A stretch of 62,963 nt of DNA. It comes from Polaribacter sp. GTDB lineage: Bacteria; Bacteroidota; Bacteroidia; Flavobacteriales; Flavobacteriaceae. Position numbers and translations under genes: made by a program. This document shows positions 60,200-62,963 of the stretch, one piece after another; positions within the stretch are counted from its first letter, which is position 1, and each line of letters begins with the position of its first letter. The stretch lies in NCBI GenBank assembly GCA_028336245.1, contig JAOKTT010000006.1, positions 1 to 62,963 of the forward strand, in the 5' to 3' direction. The notes below the pieces were generated by a model. It did no database searches. It saw only the letters and a program-made list of their open reading frames with translations, and was not told the origin of the DNA.

Positions 60200-61264
60200 T
60201 TAAAAACGATATACAATTGCATTGATATTCATTCCTGCACCCACAGATGCAAAAATGGCTACCTCGCCTTCTTTTACCTCTTGATTTTCGATATTCCCTT
60301 TCAATACCAAATCTAATAAGGTGGGTACGGTTGCTACAGAACTGTTTCCTAGCTTGTGAATACTCATCGGCATCACGCCTTCCGGAACGGGCGTTTTAAA
60401 CAATCTATAAAAACGTTTTACAATGGCCTCATCCATTTTTTCATTTGCCTGGTGTATGAATATTTTTTTTACAGATTCAATCGCAATCCCGCTTTTGTCC
60501 AAGGCTGTTTTCATGGCTGCGGGTACATTTGTAATTGCAAATTCATATATTTTACGTCCGTACATTTTTATATAGCGTACCTTCTCCTCTTCACTTTTAT
60601 TGAAAGACTTTCCAAAATACAAGAAATAGGCTTCTTCTTTTGCAAAGGTCTGCGTAGCATGGCTAAGAATACCTGCAGCTTGATCTGCTGTTTCTGCAAC
60701 AATACAAGCCCCCGCTCCGTCACTGTAAATCATGGCATCTCTGTCATGTTTATCAACGACACGTGACAAGGTTTCTGCACCAACTACCAAACATTTTTTC
60801 GCAATTCCTGCCTTAATAAAAGCTTGGGCTTGGATTACTCCTTCTACCCAACCCGGACACCCGAAAAGAATGTCATATGCAACACAATTAGGATTTGAAA
60901 TCCCCAGCCGATACTTTACGCGGGTTGCCAAGCTTGGCAACATATCTCCCTGAATCGTTCCTTGGTTAATATCTCCAAAATTATGTGCTAAAATAATATA
61001 GTCTAATTCTTCAGGATCTATGTTTGCGTCTTCAATTGCTTTTTGTGCTGCAAAAAAGGCAATGTCCGATGTTTTATACTCCGCCTTGGCATAGCGCCTT
61101 TCGGAGATCCCTGTAATTTTTTTAAACTTATCAATGATCACCCCATTTTCTGAAGGGAAATCACTCCCATCATCATTTAAGAAATGGGACGCTAAAAAAG
61201 CAGCGTTTTTTACTTTTATCCCTGGGATAAAACTTCCTGTTCCTATAATTTTTGATGAAATCAT
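60200..61264 (-). CDS. 3-oxoacyl-ACP synthase III-like (FabH family) protein
   Basis: 354 aa. Thiolase fold with the catalytic Cys in ILFGCPGWVEGVIQA (about 125), His in IFIHQANEKMDEAI and Asn in LGNSSVATVP, the FabH triad. It is longer than FabH proper and of the type that primes with special acyl groups. No acyl carrier protein or fab gene is adjacent, so a role outside bulk fatty-acid synthesis is possible. An inverted repeat ATTAGAA (61285-61291) / TTCTAAT (61298-61304) lies upstream of its start. Confidence 0.88.
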   Translation of the reverse strand: MISSKIIGTGSFIPGIKVKNAAFLASHFLNDDGSDFPSENGVIIDKFKKITGISERRYAKAEYKTSDIAFFAAQKAIEDANIDPEELDYIILAHNFGDINQGTIQGDMLPSLATRVKYRLGISNPNCVAYDILFGCPGWVEGVIQAQAFIKAGIAKKCLVVGAETLSRVVDKHDRDAMIYSDGAGACIVAETADQAAGILSHATQTFAKEEAYFLYFGKSFNKSEEEKVRYIKMYGRKIYEFAITNVPAAMKTALDKSGIAIESVKKIFIHQANEKMDEAIVKRFYRLFKTPVPEGVMPMSIHKLGNSSVATVPTLLDLVLKGNIENQEVKEGEVAIFASVGAGMNINAIVYRF

Positions 61265-61597
61265 ATCGATGTACTCTTTTTTTTAATTAGAATCAATGTT
61301 CTAATGTACAAAAATGTAAATTTAAATCAAACTCAACAGATACTCAAATAATGATATTCAAAAGGAGCAGTATCCAAATACTATTCCTACATAAAAGCAA
61401 ATAATATTTTTAAAATACCTATTAACAATGCATTAAAGGGAACTGAAATTTGTTTTTATAGAAAATAAACCTTCTAAACAAACTTTCTTTCTTAAAAGTA
61501 ATTACGATGTCCAAGCTACAAAATTGACAGCGCTAAACTAAGGCTACGGAATTCTTAATCTCTTTAAAAGTCTGGAAAGCAATGTGCGAAAAAAACT
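61265..61597. other. Noncoding stretch between fabH-like and cdd
   Basis: 333 bp, A+T-rich. Apart from the 7-bp inverted repeat at 61285-61304 I see no gene, terminator or repeat. Confidence 0.4.
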
Positions 61598-62080
61598 CTA
61601 TAAGTAGGAACTATCAAAAGAAAAGGGTAGTAAAGAAAGTAAGGAAGGTGTTTTTATCACCTCGCCAACTGCTCCCATAAAAAGAACGGGGAATGCCTTC
61701 TTTTGATTGACCTCAAACTCTGACAAGGTCTGTCTGCATGCTCCGCAGGGTCCTACCGCTCTATCTACTGTGGTGTTTGTTGAACTTGCCGAAATTGCCA
61801 AAGCATTGATGGCCACCCCTGGAAATGTTGCACCTGCATTCCAAATAGCAACGCGTTCTGCACACATGCCAGAAGGATAGGCAGCACTTTCTTGGTTGTT
61901 GCCAAGCACTATTTCTCCATTTGCTAGCAATAAGGCCGCGCCCACATGAAAATTCGAATACGGAGCATAGGCATTTCCTCGTGCTTTAATAGCGCTGTCC
62001 ATTAGCATGCGATCTACTTCTGAAAGTTCACTAATGTCATTGTACACTATTGCTGAAGTCGCTATTTTAATTTCTTTCAT
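61598..62080 (-). CDS. cdd: Cytidine deaminase
   Basis: 160 aa from the ATG at 62080 (MKEIKIATSAIVY); a longer frame to 62119 has an unlikely N-terminus. Zinc site: CAERVAIWNAG (Cys and proton-shuttling Glu) and VGPCGACRQTLSEF (two Cys). Deaminates cytidine and deoxycytidine in pyrimidine salvage. cdd next to porV is a conserved flavobacterial arrangement. Confidence 0.94.
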   Translation of the reverse strand: MKEIKIATSAIVYNDISELSEVDRMLMDSAIKARGNAYAPYSNFHVGAALLLANGEIVLGNNQESAAYPSGMCAERVAIWNAGATFPGVAINALAISASSTNTTVDRAVGPCGACRQTLSEFEVNQKKAFPVLFMGAVGEVIKTPSLLSLLPFSFDSSYL

Positions 62081-62175
62081 CTCTTTATTTCCTTTTTTAT
62101 AAAGGCATACTGCCTCCAATTTGTTATTTCTAAAAGTACAGCTATGGTATAGGGTTTGCTGCTAACTTTGGCCGT

Positions 62176-62204
62176 CAAAAAAAGCAGCCGATATGGACTG
62201 CTTT
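62176..62204 (-). terminator. Terminator of porV
   Basis: On the minus strand AAAGCAG (62204-62198) pairs with CTGCTTT (62187-62181), followed by a T run (complement of A at 62177-62183). It lies about 40 bp after the porV stop. Confidence 0.7.
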
Positions 62205-62241
62205 CTTAGTACGTATAAAATTACTAAAAAAAAACGATTTT

Positions 62242-62963
62242 TTAATAGTACTCATAAATTTCACCCAAATCAAAAGAGAGTGAAAAACGCAATGAATTTT
62301 CTAAAGGATTGTTCACATCGGAAGCATTTACCAAATACGACAAATCGATGTTCAATGCGTTGGTTTTAAAGCCACCACCCAATGTAAAATACTGTCTATT
62401 TCCTTTATCCTCATTTTCATGAAAATAACCTCCTCGCAATGCAAAGGCATTGTTGTACAGATATTCAGCACCAAAAGCGTAGGTAAATTCTTTCATCTCT
62501 TCACTAAAACCTCCGGGAGCGTCTCCAAAAGAACTAAACATCCCATCAATCCAACCTTTGTCAGAATCGCTGAGCGTAGGCACCAATAATTTTGTGAATT
62601 CTACCGTTGTAGAAATCGTATTGTAATCATCTAAGATAAAATCAAAACCTCCTCCAAACTTTAAGTTTGTAGGTATAAAGTCTTCTTGATCTGGAGTGTA
62701 CGACACTTTAGGGCCAATGTTGGCAATATTAAATCCAATTCTATACCGTCCATTAAAATCTCCATAGTATTCTTCTGAAGACTGGTAATATCCAGAAACG
62801 TCTACAGCAAAGGAGTTGATCGGTTGTATTGAACTTCCTTGAACGCCATTAAATGCTAAATTAGAACGAATGTATTTTAGGGAAACTCCCATGGCGAATG
62901 TTTCACTTAGTTTTAACGAATAAGAGCCTGAAGCCACCAGTTCGTTCGGGTTTATAGAACCAT
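62242..62963 (-). CDS. porV: Type IX secretion outer membrane protein PorV, 5' partial
   Basis: C-terminal 240 residues or so; the frame is open at the right edge (reads GSINPNELVASGSYSLKLSE). FadL-like beta barrel of the outer membrane that shuttles type IX secretion cargo to the PorU sortase. Alternating amphipathic strands, FAMGVSLKYIRSNL and the terminal NSLRFSLSFDLGEIYEYY are characteristic. PorU would be expected beyond the window. Its presence implies a type IX secretion system and, in many relatives, gliding. Confidence 0.9.
   Translation of the reverse strand, partial: GSINPNELVASGSYSLKLSETFAMGVSLKYIRSNLAFNGVQGSSIQPINSFAVDVSGYYQSSEEYYGDFNGRYRIGFNIANIGPKVSYTPDQEDFIPTNLKFGGGFDFILDDYNTISTTVEFTKLLVPTLSDSDKGWIDGMFSSFGDAPGGFSEEMKEFTYAFGAEYLYNNAFALRGGYFHENEDKGNRQYFTLGGGFKTNALNIDLSYLVNASDVNNPLENSLRFSLSFDLGEIYEYY

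Overview
The window is chromosomal DNA of a marine-type member of the Flavobacteriia (Bacteroidota). The DNA is A+T-rich, promoters fit the Bacteroidota pattern TTG-N19..23-TAnnTTTG (for example 1853-1886, 11041-11073, 15799-15831), and genes lack Shine-Dalgarno sequences. The gene stock is typical of Flavobacteriaceae: a DUF349 protein, DUF368 transporters, DUF6952, a reversed-order FadN-type beta-oxidation protein, two-gene methylmalonyl-CoA mutase, a ResB-CcsA fusion, and the type IX secretion protein PorV next to cdd.

Layout. 1-25 kb is core chromosome. It holds a frameshifted ppx at the left edge, lpxK, NIF3, a coiled-coil protein with a degenerate zinc ribbon, DUF349, aroE with two DUF368 lipid-carrier transporters, and an SGNH hydrolase. 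A peroxide-defence pair follows: prx-trx-DUF6952 diverging from katG. Then come a sigma-54 activator without a DNA-binding domain, an MscS channel, a MarR-headed fatty-acid oxidation operon (marR-fadN-fadA-fadE), a J-domain/KTSC protein and trxB.

25.05-33.26 kb is an 8.2-kb integrative element inserted in the 3' end of a tRNA-Pro(UGG) gene and bounded by 23-bp direct repeats. It carries a tyrosine integrase, an excisionase-like HTH protein, an unknown 177-aa protein, a ParB (CTPase-fold plus HTH) to SPPY-type DNA methyltransferase fusion, a bPH membrane protein, a DUF6249/HTH pair, an acetolactate-decarboxylase-like lipoprotein, a TlpA-like lipoprotein and a truncated serine recombinase. It also holds three families of internal repeats. 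A 68-bp and a 30-bp sequence each occur once at the methyltransferase locus and once near the right end. A roughly 100-bp unit with a base-pair-covarying hairpin occurs three times between cargo blocks. The element brings its own strong terminator to the tRNA and has pushed the probable native one 8.2 kb downstream.

33.6-47.8 kb is a photoprotection/light-stress locus in two consecutive operons. The first is tetR-ubiB-like-flavin reductase-SDR-DUF2256-cryDASH-FeS photolyase-atypical photolyase. The second is an unknown gene-TIGR03643-folE-two small paralogs-SDR-glutathione peroxidase-DUF6435-tspO-SRPBCC-photolyase. Both operons are preceded by the same inverted repeat, TTGTTTAA-N16-TTAAACAT, which suggests one regulon; the TetR protein is the only candidate regulator in the window. 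Four photolyase/cryptochrome homologs of four subgroups lie within 10 kb.

48-63 kb is core again: tRNA-Thr, udk-ftsB-like-methylmalonyl-CoA mutase (two genes), a ResB-CcsA cytochrome c assembly fusion, a TPR-like membrane protein, guaA with a LysM lipoprotein, a FabH-like synthase, cdd and porV (cut by the right edge). All family assignments come from reading motifs by eye; no database search was run.
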